Shown here piece by piece: positions 9,275-19,216 of a DNA stretch of 64,000 bases. Each line of letters starts with the position of its first letter. Position 1 is the stretch's first letter. The notes under the pieces were generated by a model, which saw only the letters and a program-made list of their open reading frames with translations, did not search any database and was not told the origin of the DNA. This DNA is from Gemmata massiliana (GTDB taxonomy: Bacteria; Planctomycetota; Planctomycetia; Gemmatales; Gemmataceae). The translations under genes and the position numbers were made by a program. The stretch covers positions 246,671-310,670 of the forward strand of contig HG799463.1 of the NCBI GenBank assembly GCA_000531095.1. The letters run 5' to 3'.

Positions 9275-10296
9275 TCACAGCCAGTTCGGGTCGGCGTCTA
9301 GGTCCGCGGGGGCGAACTCCTTTCGCTTCCATTTCTCCACAGCGAGCGCGGCCATTGCCGCGTTGTCCGTGCAAAGGTTGAGCGGCGGAATGACCAGTTC
9401 CGCCCCTCCTTGGCACACATCGCTTCTAACGCAGCCCGGAGCGGCTTGTTCGCGCTCACCCCGCCGCCCACCGCGAGTCGCGTTAGGCCGGTTTTGCGCA
9501 GAGCTTGCTTGCACTTCATCGTGAGAACATCGACCACTGCGGCCTGAAAACTCGCGGCGAGATCCGCACGCTTTTGGCCCGGTCCGGGGGGCGTGGACCT
9601 CTTCACGTCCTGTCCGTGGCACGCATAGAGCACCGCCGTCTTCAGCCCGCTGAAGCTGAACTCTAACCGCCCGTCGTCGATGAACGCGCGAGGGAAGTGG
9701 TGGGCTTTCGGGTTACCGGTCGCGGCCTCGCGCTCGACCGCTGGCCCGCCCGGGAAGCCCAAACCCAGAATCGCCGCGACCTTGTCGAACGCCTCGCCCG
9801 CCGCGTCGTCGCGTGTGCCGCCTAACAGTTCGAGTGACAACGCCGTATCGCAGCGAAACAGTGCCGTGTGCCCCCCACTCACGACCAGCCCCAAACAGGG
9901 GAAGATGTCGCGGTTGGCCGCGAGCCGGCACGCGAAGATGTGACTCGCGACGTGGTTTACTGCGATGAGAGGAACCCCCAGACCGAACGCGAACGCCTTC
10001 GCCGCGCTCACACCCACGAGCAGCGCGCCGACCAATCCGGGCGTATTGTGGACCGCCACGCAGCCGATGTCTTTGAGCGAGACGTTCGCTTGCACGAGTG
10101 CTTCGTTCACAACGGGAAGCAGGTTCCGGAGGTGCGCGCGGGACGCGATTTCGGGAACCACCCCGCCGAACCGGGCGTGCAGGTCCGTTTGCGACGCGAC
10201 CACGCTCGACAGAACCTGTAGTTCGTCCGTGAACACCGCCGCGGCCGTTTCGTCGCAGGACGTTTCCAGAGCCAGAAAGTGTGTCATGGGGTTCAT
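9275..10296 (-). CDS. tsaD: tRNA N6-adenosine threonylcarbamoyltransferase, apparent frameshift near the C-terminus
   Basis: TsaD transfers the threonylcarbamoyl group to A37 of ANN-reading tRNAs. The N-terminus has FLALETSCDETAAAV, the metal ligands H115 and H119 in NHVASHIFA, VVSGGHTALF, and GEAFDKVAAILGLGFPGGP. After AMCAKEG the annotated frame turns into arginine-rich nonsense, while the next frame gives AELVIPPLNLCTDNAAMA and runs to NWL-stop at 9275. The break is at 9402-9409 in a short G run (minus sense) and equals one missing base. The shifted part contains the conserved DN metal ligand, so the uncorrected protein would be inactive. Because tsaD is normally essential, sequencing error is likely. 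The start is 10296, or 10287 (MTHFLALE). It lies 30 bases downstream of a kinase gene. Confidence 0.9.
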
Positions 10297-10326
10297 AGTA
10301 GCGGGCGCGCCCGATGGCGCCCGGCA

Positions 10327-12084
10327 CTACGCCCCACGAACCAGCGTTTGCGTCTGTTCGGTTGTAACCGCGGGCGGAGGGGTTTCGATCAGCGTGCCCG
10401 GCTCCCACCACTCGGTGGCCCGGGCCGCGTTCCAGTCCGCGCTACAGGCACAAGCCGCGAGTGCGGCTTCCAACTCCCGAGCGCTCTGGAACCGGTCGGC
10501 CGGGTCTTTCGCCAGACACTTCGCCACGATCGCCGCGAGATCGGTCGGTATGTCGCTCCGTACCGTCGACAAGTTTGGCGCGGGTTGAGTCAGGTGGGCG
10601 GCGAGCAACTTCCCCACGCTCGTGCCTTCAAAGGGCGGGTGGCCGGCCAGGATGAAGAACGCGACGGCCCCGAGGCTGTAAATGTCGCCGCGCGGGTCCA
10701 CGCTCTCACCCGCGGCCTGTTCGGGGCACATGTACGACGGCGTTCCGAGTACCGTACCGGCCCGCGTGATCTTCACGTCCGTTTCCGACCCGTGGTCCTG
10801 AACGAGTCCAAAATCGAGGAGCTTGGCGACGTCGCGCTGCCCCCCGAGCGTGGCCACGAGGATGTTGCTCGGCTTCAGGTCGCGGTGAACCATCCCGTTC
10901 GCGTGCGCCTCGGTCAGCGCGCCGCACAACTGGCGCAACAGGTACACGGCCCGTCCCGGCGCCAGCGGCCCGCGGTCCTTGACCAGCCGGTCAAGGGTCG
11001 GCCCTTCGAGGTACTCCATCACATAGTAGAAACTGCCGTCGTCGCTGCGCCCGTAGTCGTAAATGCGGACCGTGTTGAAGTGCGTCAGCGTCGTCACGGC
11101 CCGCACCTCGCGCTCGAACCGAGCCGCGGTCGCGGCTTCGGTCGCGAGTTCGGCGCGCACGAACTTCATCGCGCACGGGCGCTTGAGGAGCCGGTGCTCC
11201 GCGAGCCACACGTCGCCCATCCCGCCCGCGCCCAGCTTCTTGCGGAGCGTGTACGCGCCCAGTTGCTTCGCCTCACGGACCGCGTCGAACACCTGCCTTT
11301 GCAGGGCGCTCGACCGCGTCGCACAGAACACCGCGATCACCCCGGCCATAAACAGCGGGACCGCGGTCGCGGGGAGCAACCGCGGTAGGGCGGGGCACAC
11401 CGCGGGGTTCAGCGCAATAGCCAGAGCAGTCGCAACGATCGGGACGAGAATGAGGAGCCCGGTACCAATCAGGCTGCGCCGCCGAGTGTTCGGGATCAAC
11501 ACGCCGTAAAAGATAACGGCGAACACGATCGGGTAGTTCGTCATTACGGCGTCGAAGCGGTAAACGATGTCCGGGTACCGCGGGTCCACCGATTCGGCGG
11601 GCGTCGCGTTCAACACGGCGAACCGAGCGGTCCCGCCGGTCAAACCGATCATTGCGAACTGGCTCACTTCGACCGTTCGTAGAGCAGAAAGGGCCGCGTC
11701 CGGGTTCCGCAACAGGAACACCAACCCGGCGATGCTCTGTCCGAACGCGAGGAGCGGGAGACCGATGGCCCACCGCCCTAAACCGCCCTCGGAAGGCATC
11801 ACCGCAATCCCGGTGACGCCGAAAAGCGTAATCAGCCCCGTCGCGATCCCGATCGCCCCGTGCGTAACGAGCAGGCGCTTGTAGAGCAGTTGGCGCGTCT
11901 CTTCCACGAAGCCCGCGGACCCGGTCGAGGTCGCGCGCGGGAGCGTGATCCCGGTTTTGGGGCCGGATTCGCTCGGGCGCACGAGCGTCTCCTGGTGGGT
12001 GCTCGGTGCTTCGCGCACGATCGTAGCGCCGGGCGTGTCCGCGGCGACCGGGCGATCAGCGGTGAGGTCCGAAAGGTCCGGCAT
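10327..12084 (-). CDS. Ser/Thr protein kinase with N-terminal multi-span membrane domain
   Basis: A 585-residue protein starting MPDLSDLTAD (ATG at 12084; upstream extension rejected). Residues 1-65 are polar and probably cytosolic. About six hydrophobic segments follow between residues 71 and 254 (for example 72-95, 105-125, 184-199, 206-226, 240-254). The kinase domain spans roughly residues 277-530: glycine loop LGAGGMGDVW, K307, HRDLKPSN at 400-407, DFG at 424-426, and GTPSYMCPEQ. All catalytic residues are present. The order is unusual: most bacterial receptor kinases have the kinase first and the sensor outside. The membrane part resembles MASE-like sensor regions only in general layout. 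tsaD follows 30 bases downstream on the same strand and may be co-transcribed. Confidence 0.9.
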   Translation of the reverse strand: MPDLSDLTADRPVAADTPGATIVREAPSTHQETLVRPSESGPKTGITLPRATSTGSAGFVEETRQLLYKRLLVTHGAIGIATGLITLFGVTGIAVMPSEGGLGRWAIGLPLLAFGQSIAGLVFLLRNPDAALSALRTVEVSQFAMIGLTGGTARFAVLNATPAESVDPRYPDIVYRFDAVMTNYPIVFAVIFYGVLIPNTRRRSLIGTGLLILVPIVATALAIALNPAVCPALPRLLPATAVPLFMAGVIAVFCATRSSALQRQVFDAVREAKQLGAYTLRKKLGAGGMGDVWLAEHRLLKRPCAMKFVRAELATEAATAARFEREVRAVTTLTHFNTVRIYDYGRSDDGSFYYVMEYLEGPTLDRLVKDRGPLAPGRAVYLLRQLCGALTEAHANGMVHRDLKPSNILVATLGGQRDVAKLLDFGLVQDHGSETDVKITRAGTVLGTPSYMCPEQAAGESVDPRGDIYSLGAVAFFILAGHPPFEGTSVGKLLAAHLTQPAPNLSTVRSDIPTDLAAIVAKCLAKDPADRFQSARELEAALAACACSADWNAARATEWWEPGTLIETPPPAVTTEQTQTLVRGA

Positions 12085-12493
12085 GGCGGCTCGAAAAACA
12101 CTTTTTGGGAGGAACTCGGCGCCCGAGCCTGTACTGTTCGGTTTGCGGGTGCTTGCTTCTGTGGCTGCTTTCCGCGAGCACAGAAAATAATCAAAAGGCG
12201 CGACCGTATCGGGGCGCGGGACACTACACCCTAGCACCACTTCGGGCGCGCAGAGTCATTCCGTCACTCGCGTTGAAGCCGATCTGTTACCAAACCCGGT
12301 TGCGTTGTCCGCCGAGATTACGACGTTAAGAGCTGGCGCCGGTGTGCCACCAGCACGATACCTACCTGAGCCGGGCGCGTGAAATTGCAGTGATTCGCGA
12401 GAAATGGTCGCGCGAGGCCATTCTGGGCTGGCCTGGCCCAATTCCGCTTCTCTGATTTCGTGCCGTGCTTGAAAAATCTGCTCGCAGCCTACC
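12085..12493. other. Intergenic region without a recognisable gene
   Basis: About 410 bases lie between the start of the membrane kinase (12084) and the stop of the next minus-strand gene (12494). Short open frames here have no family features. The promoter of the kinase must lie in the 12085-12250 part, but I could not identify clear -35/-10 boxes. Confidence 0.5.
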
Positions 12494-13000
12494 CTACTTC
12501 GCGAACCGCGCCGACGCGAGTAATTCATCGAACGCTTTGAGCTGTTTTTCGACCGCGTCGACCGGGCCACTCATGCGGAAGAACCACGTCCCCTCGTCGC
12601 GCTCGACCGCGACGGCCACGATCCGCTGTGCCGGCTCGTCGGTTCCCGTAGCATCGAACCGGTGCCCCGCACTCCCACCCACTTTGACCGGACGGACGGC
12701 CTTCTTGACACCCTCCGCGTCGAGCGGTTCGAGCTTGAGTTGGCCGCGCCAGCGGTTGACATTGTCTTTCAGGCTCCCACTGCCCCGAAGCACGACAGAC
12801 CGGACCGTATTGTCTTTGTCACCGACCTCGAATCGGGCGGCCACATTAAGTGACTCGTCACCGTCTTTCAGCTTGAGTTCGGTCCACCCCTTCGGGGTGG
12901 CGATCGTAATCGGTTTGGGTTTCGGTTCGTCCGCCTGTGCAAGCGGTACGCAGACGATGAGGAAGAGCAGAAGCAGAAGCGGGTACATCGTGTTCGACAT
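12494..13000 (-). CDS. Small secreted protein, unknown function
   Basis: A 168-residue protein with a signal peptide (MYPLLLLLFLIVCVPLAQA, cleavage before DEP). The mature domain opens ITIATPKGWTELKLKDG and carries NVNRWRGQLKLEPLD, a pattern I associate with a family of secreted planctomycete proteins (about 150-200 residues) of unknown role. ATG at 13000 (MSNTMYP) is preferred; a frame open up to 13222 lacks signal features. The gene lies 98 bases after the stop of the kinase-FGE gene on the same strand, so it may be the last gene of that operon. Confidence 0.7.
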   Translation of the reverse strand: MSNTMYPLLLLLFLIVCVPLAQADEPKPKPITIATPKGWTELKLKDGDESLNVAARFEVGDKDNTVRSVVLRGSGSLKDNVNRWRGQLKLEPLDAEGVKKAVRPVKVGGSAGHRFDATGTDEPAQRIVAVAVERDEGTWFFRMSGPVDAVEKQLKAFDELLASARFAK

Positions 13001-13097
13001 GCGCCGGCCCTCGCGATGGTATTCGCACGATGATACCCGCTCGCGGCCGGGGCAACCAGCGAGCACGTGTGCGTACCAAGGGACGGCGCCGCCCCCG

Positions 13098-15260
13098 TTA
13101 TTTGGGGACGAGCACCACGCGGAAGCCCACGTCGTAGTAGCGGAGGTCGGGGGGCACGTAGTGCCGGAACGCGGAGCGGCAGAACTCGGGCGCCCAGTAC
13201 CACGATCCGCCGCGGAGCACACGGCTGGCGCCCGCGCCGCCCGACGGATCGTTCATCGGGCTGTTCTTGTAGTAATTCGGATCGTAGCTGTCCTGGCACC
13301 ACTCCCAGGCGTTGCCGTGCATGTCGTAGAGGCCCCATGCGTTCGACTTCAGCCGCGCCACGCGGTTCGTCCGGTTCAAGGTGCCCTCACCGCGCGTACT
13401 GTTCTTGTCGTACCAGGCGTAGTGCTCCAACTGGTCGTCGTCGTCACCGAAGCAGTACCGCGCCCCCGATTTCCCGGCCCGGCAACAATACTCCCACTCG
13501 GCTTCCGTGGGCAAACGGTACGTCTTTCCCTCCTTCGCGCTCAGCCACGTGCAGAAATCCACGGCGTTGTACCAGGACACGTATGTCACCGGGCAATTGT
13601 CGGGCTCGTCCAAACCGGGAACCTTCCAACCCTCGTCGCCCGCGCTGTACCCTTTCTCCTCTACGAACCGGCGGAACTGCCCGGCCGTGACCTCCGTGGC
13701 GCCCATGTAAAACGACCGCGCGATCGCGACTTCGTGCGCCGGTGCTTCGGCCGGCAGGCGCTCCTCCTCGAACTTCCCTTCGTGCTTCTTGCGCAGCGCC
13801 TGGAACTTGGTGCTCCCCTCCGCGAACTCGTTGAGGCACCGGTCCACTTCTTCCGCGGGCGACCCCATCCGGAATCGGCCCAACGGAATGCGCTTGAACT
13901 TCATCCCCAGCGTGTTGGTGAACTCGGGCGGATTCGGGTTCGGCGGGCCGTCGCCCTCCGCGCCGTTCTTCACCGAGTCGGACGCGGCGCGCGGGCGCTG
14001 CAGCCAGTGCGTCAGGCCGGTGCTCTCGGCGAGAGCCAGTGCGAAAACGGAGAGCAAGAGGGCCGCGACCACAACCCATTTCCGCCGGCCGGAGCGCCCG
14101 AGCGCGGACCGACTCCGGCGGGGCCGCGCGCCCTCGGATGGTGCGCCATCGGCGAGGGCTGCGGCCACTTCTCCGGCCGACTGGAACCGGTCGTCCGGGT
14201 TCTTCGCGTGCAACTTGGCGATCACGTCCGCGAGCCACTGGGGGGCTTCGGGGACCACGTCCCGGACCGGCCGCGGGGCGTCCTCGATCACCCGCTTCAG
14301 GACCGCGAACGTGGCCGCGGCGCGGAACGGCGGGCGGCCCGTGGCCAGGGTGTACAACACGCTCCCGAGGCTGAACAGGTCGGCCCGGTGGTCGAGGGGC
14401 TCGCCCCGCGCCTGTTCCGGGGCCATGTACAACGGGGTACCGGCAACGACCCCGCTCTGCGAGATGCTCGCGTCGTCGGCCGCGCGCGCCAGCCCGAAGT
14501 CGGTGATCTTCGCCCGCTCTTGAGGGCCGGCTTCGATGAGCACGTTGCCGGGCGTCACGTCCCGGTGAATAAGCCCGGTGGCGTGGGCCGCGGCCAGCCC
14601 CTCGGCCATTTGCCGGCCGAAGCGCACGATCTCCGATTCTTCAAGGGGTCCGGTGCGATCAAGGCGCTGTTGGAGCGTCTCGCCCGGGATGTACTCCATC
14701 ACGAGGTACGGTAGCGGGCGCTCCTCAATGACGTAGATCTGAACGACGTTCTCGTGGCGGACCTGCGCGAACGATCGGGCCTCGCGCAAGAACCGCTTGC
14801 GGGCCGGTGAAGTGGCGGCGAGCGCCGGGGCGAGCACCTTGAGCGCGACCACGCGGTGGAGCACATCGTCGAACGCCCGGAAGACGATCCCGAACCCGCC
14901 CCTGCCGAGGATCTGGAGCACCTCGTAGTGCCCGATCCGGCCGAGTGAATCGGTCCGTGTGGGGGGAAGCAAGAAACTCAGGTCGCAGGGCTCTTCGGCA
15001 GCCGGGCTCTTGTCGGTACCGCCGCCCCGATTGGCGACCCGGGTCACGAGCGAATCCGCGTCCACCGGGAGGCGCCCGTCCCCCATTTGCGCGCCGATCG
15101 GCTCGTCCAGGAACGCGCCCTCTTTGAAGTGCGCGGCCAGCAGCTCTTCCACCTGTTGGCGGAACACCGCGTCCCCGCGACACGTGCGCTCCAGGTACTC
15201 GCCGCGCGCGCCCGGGTCGGCCAAATCGAGGGCCGCCAGGAAGACCTCTTCTTCCGTCAT
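13098..15260 (-). CDS. Ser/Thr kinase fused to an FGE-sulfatase (SUMF1-like) domain
   Basis: A 720-residue protein. Residues 1-105 are a soluble N-terminal region (MTEEEVFLAALDLADP) typical of planctomycete kinases. The kinase domain (about 110-375) has LGRGGFGIVF, VVALKVLAP, HRDVTPGNVL, ITDFGLARA and GTPLYMAPEQ. The catalytic-loop lysine of HRDLKPxN is replaced by threonine. A membrane segment (WVVVAALLLSVFALALA) near residue 405 puts the C-terminal part outside the cytosol. The outer part is an FGE-sulfatase domain: LGRFRMGSP, YMGATEVTAGQF, RLPTEAEWEYCCRAG, GNAWEWCQD and VLRGGSWYW. In such fusions this domain is thought to bind a ligand. The ECF sigma gene starts 38 bases upstream. Confidence 0.92.
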   Translation of the reverse strand: MTEEEVFLAALDLADPGARGEYLERTCRGDAVFRQQVEELLAAHFKEGAFLDEPIGAQMGDGRLPVDADSLVTRVANRGGGTDKSPAAEEPCDLSFLLPPTRTDSLGRIGHYEVLQILGRGGFGIVFRAFDDVLHRVVALKVLAPALAATSPARKRFLREARSFAQVRHENVVQIYVIEERPLPYLVMEYIPGETLQQRLDRTGPLEESEIVRFGRQMAEGLAAAHATGLIHRDVTPGNVLIEAGPQERAKITDFGLARAADDASISQSGVVAGTPLYMAPEQARGEPLDHRADLFSLGSVLYTLATGRPPFRAAATFAVLKRVIEDAPRPVRDVVPEAPQWLADVIAKLHAKNPDDRFQSAGEVAAALADGAPSEGARPRRSRSALGRSGRRKWVVVAALLLSVFALALAESTGLTHWLQRPRAASDSVKNGAEGDGPPNPNPPEFTNTLGMKFKRIPLGRFRMGSPAEEVDRCLNEFAEGSTKFQALRKKHEGKFEEERLPAEAPAHEVAIARSFYMGATEVTAGQFRRFVEEKGYSAGDEGWKVPGLDEPDNCPVTYVSWYNAVDFCTWLSAKEGKTYRLPTEAEWEYCCRAGKSGARYCFGDDDDQLEHYAWYDKNSTRGEGTLNRTNRVARLKSNAWGLYDMHGNAWEWCQDSYDPNYYKNSPMNDPSGGAGASRVLRGGSWYWAPEFCRSAFRHYVPPDLRYYDVGFRVVLVPK

Positions 15261-15297
15261 GTCGGGAACCCTTCCAAGGTGCCGGCGCTCCGGGACG

Positions 15298-15906
15298 TTA
15301 ATCAATGCGAGATCCCGGCCCGGTCTCGGCCACCGTCGGTTCCACTTTTTCGTGCGCGCCCTCAACAGCGCGGCGGAGCCAAGCCCGAGCGTAGGCCCAG
15401 TGCCGCCCGGCCGTGCGTTCCGACAGGTCGAGTGCAGACGCGGCTTCGGCGAGGCTGAGCCCTGCAAAATAGCGGAGCTTCACGAGATTGGCTTTGAGCG
15501 GGTCCACCGCTTCCAGTCGGCTCAGGGCCTCATCCAGGGCGAGCAAATCCTCGCGCGGTTCGGGCACAAGGGCCGCTTCCGGGTCAAGCGCCTGACGCTG
15601 CATCGCCCCGCCGTGCCGGGCAGCGGCCTTTTTTCGGGCGCCGTCGATGAGAATGCGCCGCATGGACTCGGCAGCAGCGGCGAAGAAGTGTCCGCGGTGG
15701 TCCCACTGGTCGTGCCCAGCAGCGACGAGCCGGAGGTACGCTTCATGAACGAGAGCCGTCGGCTGAAGCGTTTGGCCGGGCGGCTCAGCGGCTAACCGGG
15801 CGACGGCGAGCCGTCGCAGTTCGTCATAAACCAGGGGTAACAACTGCGCCGCAGCGCGCGGGTCGCCCCAATCCGTCGCGCTGATAATGTGCGTGTCCTT
15901 GGCCAT
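15298..15906 (-). CDS. ECF sigma factor, TIGR02999-like (planctomycete type)
   Basis: A 202-residue ECF sigma factor. It carries the signature of the planctomycete TIGR02999 group: LLPLVYDELRRLAV, TLQPTALVHEAYLRLV, HFFAAAAESMRRILIDGARKK, and C-terminal LSLAEAASALDLSERTAGRHWAYARAWLRR (region 4 helix-turn-helix). ATG at 15906 (MAKDTHII) is preferred over 15933. It precedes the kinase-FGE gene by 37 bases in the same direction, so the two are probably co-transcribed and the kinase probably controls the sigma factor. Confidence 0.92.
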   Translation of the reverse strand: MAKDTHIISATDWGDPRAAAQLLPLVYDELRRLAVARLAAEPPGQTLQPTALVHEAYLRLVAAGHDQWDHRGHFFAAAAESMRRILIDGARKKAAARHGGAMQRQALDPEAALVPEPREDLLALDEALSRLEAVDPLKANLVKLRYFAGLSLAEAASALDLSERTAGRHWAYARAWLRRAVEGAHEKVEPTVAETGPGSRID

Positions 15907-16226
15907 TTCTTTATCGGGCGCGGGTGATCTCATACCAGATCGTGCGGAATACTCGGTTTCTGAGGCCAGTCTTGCAGGCTAATGCGCGACAAACACGAAA
16001 CGCTCCGCTCCCATAGGAGCGGCTGTAGAAAACAGCGACAAAAGTAGGGAAATTCTATCCGGGTCCGGATGTGAGGACACGAACGAGTTCGAGGAAATTG
16101 ACGTGAGCCGGCAGCGAATAGACACGCTTTGAATCGATTTGTTAGCGCCCCGTAATCGTCCGATCCCGTTCGCACTGGCCCGCACGTTATCGCACGGGCC
16201 AGTGCGAACGGGATCGGACGACGCTG
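15907..16226. terminator. Intergenic region with a 26-base-arm inverted repeat (acs terminator)
   Basis: A perfect inverted repeat with 26-base arms (16157-16182 and 16195-16220) lies immediately after the acs stop at 16227, well placed to end acs transcription. A second, short perfect hairpin (7-base arms, loop CATA) is at about 16006-16023. The rest should hold the promoter of the sigma factor gene, not individually recognisable. No gene seen. Confidence 0.75.
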
Positions 16227-18176
16227 TTACTCGTCGTCCTCGCGCAGTTTCGCGAGCACGTTAAGGTCTTCGAGCGTGGTCGCGTCGCCGGTAGATTGCC
16301 GACCAGCGGCGATGTCACGCAGGAACCGGCGCATGATTTTGCCGCTCCGCGTCTTCGGCAGGGAGTCCGTGAACCGGACGTCGTCCGGGCGGGCCAGCGC
16401 GCCGATGTTGTGGACCACGTGGGCCTTCAGTTCGGCCTTCAGCTCGTCGGTCGGGGCCACGCCCTGCTTTAGCGTGACGAAGCACACGATCCCTTCGCCC
16501 TTCAGGTCGTCCGGCTTCCCGACCACCGCGGCCTCGGCCACTTTTGGGTGGTGAACCAGCGCGCTCTCGACCTCCATCGTGCTGAGCCGGTGCCCGCTCA
16601 CGTTCAGCACGTCGTCCACGCGGCCCATCACCCAGATGTAGCCGTCCTCGTCACGGCGCGCGCCGTCCGCGGTGAAATAAATGTTGGGGTAATGGCTCCA
16701 GTACGTGGACTTGTAGCGCTCGTCGTCCCCGTAGATGGTGCGCATCATGCTCGGCCACGGGCGCTTCACCACGAGGAACCCGCCCGCGTTCGCGGGTACC
16801 GGGTGCCCCTGCTTGTCAACGACTTCGGCGGCGATGCCCGGGAGCGGTTTCGTCGCGCTGCCGGGCTTGGTCGGGATCGCGCCGGGGAGCGGCGAAATCA
16901 TGATCGCGCCGGTTTCCGTCTGCCACCACGTGTCCACGATCGGGCACCGCCCGCCGCCGATCACGTTGTGGTACCACATCCACGCTTCCGGGTTGATCGG
17001 CTCGCCCACGCTGCCGAGCAACCGGAGCGACGACAGGTCGTGCCCCTTCGGGTGCTGGTCGCCCCACTTGATGAACGCGCGGATCGCGGTCGGGGCCGTG
17101 TAGAAGATCGTCACCCGGTACTTCGCGATGATCTCCCAGAACCGGTCCTCGCGCGGCTGGTTCGGGGCGCCCTCGTACATCACGACCGTGCTGCCGTTGC
17201 ACAGCGGACCGTACACGATGTAGCTGTGCCCGGTGATCCACCCCACGTCCGCCGTGCACCAGTAAACGTCGTCGTCCTTGATGTCGAAGACCCACTTGTG
17301 CGTGAGCGACGCGCCCAGTAGGTACCCGCCGGTCGTGTGGAGCACGCCCTTCGGCTTCCCGGTGCTGCCGGAGGTGTAGAGGATGAACAGCGGGTGCTCG
17401 CTGTCCAGCGGTTCGGCCGGGCACTCGGCGCTCGCGCCGGCCACCAGGTCGTGCCACCACACGTCGCGCCCGGCCTTCATCTCGACCGCGGTGTTACAGC
17501 GATTGAACACCACGCACTTCTCGACCGACGGCGACTTTTCGAGGGCCGCGTCCACGTTCGCCTTCAGCGGCACCACTTTTCCGCGGCGCCAGCCGCCATC
17601 GGCGGTAATCACGAGCTTCGACTTCGCGTCGTTGTTGCGGTCCGCGACCGCATCCGCGGAGAACCCGCCGAAGACGACCGAGTGCATCGCGCCGATCCGG
17701 GCGCAGGCGAGCATCGCGACCGCCGCTTCGGGGATCATCGGCATGTAGATCGTGACGCGGTCGCCCTTCTCCACGCCCAACGATTTCAGTGCGTTCGCGA
17801 ATTTGCACACTTCGCGCAGGAGTTGCTGGTACGTCAGCGTGCGGGAATCGCCGGGTTCCCCCTCCCACACGAGCGCGGCCTTGTTCCCGCGCCCGGCCGC
17901 AACGTGCCGGTCGAGGCAGTTGTCGCTCGCGTTGAGCTGCCCGCCGACGAACCACTTCGCGTGCGGAACGTTGCTCCAATCGAGCACCGTGTCCCACGGC
18001 TTGGTCCAGTGAAGGGAATTGGCTTGCTCGGCCCAGAACCCGTCCGGGTCGCGTTCGGCCCACTCCGCGAGCCGGTCGCGCTCGGTCGCGTTCACGGTGG
18101 TGCGTGCGACGAACTCGGCGGACGGAGGAAACTGCCGCGTTTCCTTCAGCACGCTGGTGATGTTTTTATCGCTCAT
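16227..18176 (-). CDS. acs: Acetyl-CoA synthetase
   Basis: A 649-residue AMP-forming acetyl-CoA synthetase, the length usual for Acs. It activates acetate to acetyl-AMP and then acetyl-CoA in the cytosol. Visible motifs: [16 protein letters not shown] at the N-terminus, [21 protein letters not shown], the AMP-binding P-loop [52 protein letters not shown], and the C-terminal acetylation-site motif [17 protein letters not shown] with its catalytic lysine. The start at 18176 (MSDKNITS) is most likely; an ATG at 18188 adds four residues. It is transcribed divergently from the AguB-like gene, with about 110 bases between. Confidence 0.96.
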   Translation of the reverse strand: MSDKNITSVLKETRQFPPSAEFVARTTVNATERDRLAEWAERDPDGFWAEQANSLHWTKPWDTVLDWSNVPHAKWFVGGQLNASDNCLDRHVAAGRGNKAALVWEGEPGDSRTLTYQQLLREVCKFANALKSLGVEKGDRVTIYMPMIPEAAVAMLACARIGAMHSVVFGGFSADAVADRNNDAKSKLVITADGGWRRGKVVPLKANVDAALEKSPSVEKCVVFNRCNTAVEMKAGRDVWWHDLVAGASAECPAEPLDSEHPLFILYTSGSTGKPKGVLHTTGGYLLGASLTHKWVFDIKDDDVYWCTADVGWITGHSYIVYGPLCNGSTVVMYEGAPNQPREDRFWEIIAKYRVTIFYTAPTAIRAFIKWGDQHPKGHDLSSLRLLGSVGEPINPEAWMWYHNVIGGGRCPIVDTWWQTETGAIMISPLPGAIPTKPGSATKPLPGIAAEVVDKQGHPVPANAGGFLVVKRPWPSMMRTIYGDDERYKSTYWSHYPNIYFTADGARRDEDGYIWVMGRVDDVLNVSGHRLSTMEVESALVHHPKVAEAAVVGKPDDLKGEGIVCFVTLKQGVAPTDELKAELKAHVVHNIGALARPDDVRFTDSLPKTRSGKIMRRFLRDIAAGRQSTGDATTLEDLNVLAKLREDDE

Positions 18177-18297
18177 GGTCGGATCCATGCGGGGAGGGTA
18201 AGTCGGCCGGGACCGGTGCTCAACGGTACTTGCGGGGCCGTTGGCATCGGTATAACAAGCTGCGGGTGAAGTACCAAGGACTATGGGCGCCGGACTT

Positions 18298-19173
18298 ATG
18301 GACCATTTCACAATCGCCGCGGTACAGATGAAAATCGCGCCAGACCGCGAATCGAACCTGGCGAAAGCCGAGGCCGCGATCGCCGAGGCCGCGAAACAGG
18401 GCGCGCAAGTGGTGTGCCTGCCGGAACTGTTCACCGGATACTACTTCTGCCAGAAGGAAGACATCGCGCTCTTTGATCTGGCGGAACCGATCCCGGGGCC
18501 GAGCGAGGACCGACTCGGCGCGGCGGCGAAGAAAAACAAGGTCGTAGTGGTCGGCTCGCTGTTCGAGAAGCGGATGCCGGGGGTGTACCACAACACCGCC
18601 ACCGTCCACGACGCGACCGGGAACCTGCTCGGGCTGTACCGGAAGATGCACATCCCGGACGACCCACTGTTCCTCGAAAAGTTCTACTTCACGCCGGGCG
18701 ACCTCGGGTTCAAGGTGTTCCCCACCGCGGCAGCGAAGGTCGGCACGTTGGTGTGCTGGGACCAGTGGTACCCCGAAGCGGCCCGGCTCACGGCCCTCCA
18801 GGGCGCGGAAGTGATCTTCTACCCCACTGCGATCGGCTGGCACCCGCGCGAAAAGGCAGAATTCGGCGAAGCGCAGCATTCCGCATGGGAAACGAGCATG
18901 CGCGGCCACGCGATCGCCAACGGTACTTACGTATGTGCGGTGAACCGCGTGGGGCACGAGGTCATCGTCGGCGAGGGGTTGGAGTTCTGGGGCGGGTCGT
19001 TCGTGAGCGACCCGTTCGGCCGCATTCTGAAGAAGGGCAGCACGAACAAGGAAGAAATCCTGGTCGTGAAGTGCGACCGCAAACTCATGGAAGACGTGCG
19101 CCGGAACTGGCCGTTCTTCCGCGACCGGCGCATTGATGCTTACGGGAGCATTACCAAGCGCGTCGCCGATTAA
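18298..19173 (+). CDS. aguB: Carbon-nitrogen hydrolase, N-carbamoylputrescine amidase type
   Basis: A 291-residue nitrilase-superfamily enzyme. The Glu-Lys-Cys triad is visible in [20 protein letters not shown] and [13 protein letters not shown]. The FTGYYFCQ and [10 protein letters not shown] segments match N-carbamoylputrescine amidases, which release putrescine, CO2 and ammonia in the agmatine route. No agmatine deiminase or arginine decarboxylase gene is adjacent, so substrate assignment rests on similarity. An ATG at 18283 would add five residues; both starts have weak purine-rich upstream sites. The next gene starts 43 bases after the stop in the same direction. Confidence 0.85.
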   Translation: MDHFTIAAVQMKIAPDRESNLAKAEAAIAEAAKQGAQVVCLPELFTGYYFCQKEDIALFDLAEPIPGPSEDRLGAAAKKNKVVVVGSLFEKRMPGVYHNTATVHDATGNLLGLYRKMHIPDDPLFLEKFYFTPGDLGFKVFPTAAAKVGTLVCWDQWYPEAARLTALQGAEVIFYPTAIGWHPREKAEFGEAQHSAWETSMRGHAIANGTYVCAVNRVGHEVIVGEGLEFWGGSFVSDPFGRILKKGSTNKEEILVVKCDRKLMEDVRRNWPFFRDRRIDAYGSITKRVAD

Positions 19174-19216
19174 GTCACCTCTCTTGCGCCCGTTCACCTT
19201 TCGGAGTTCTCACACG

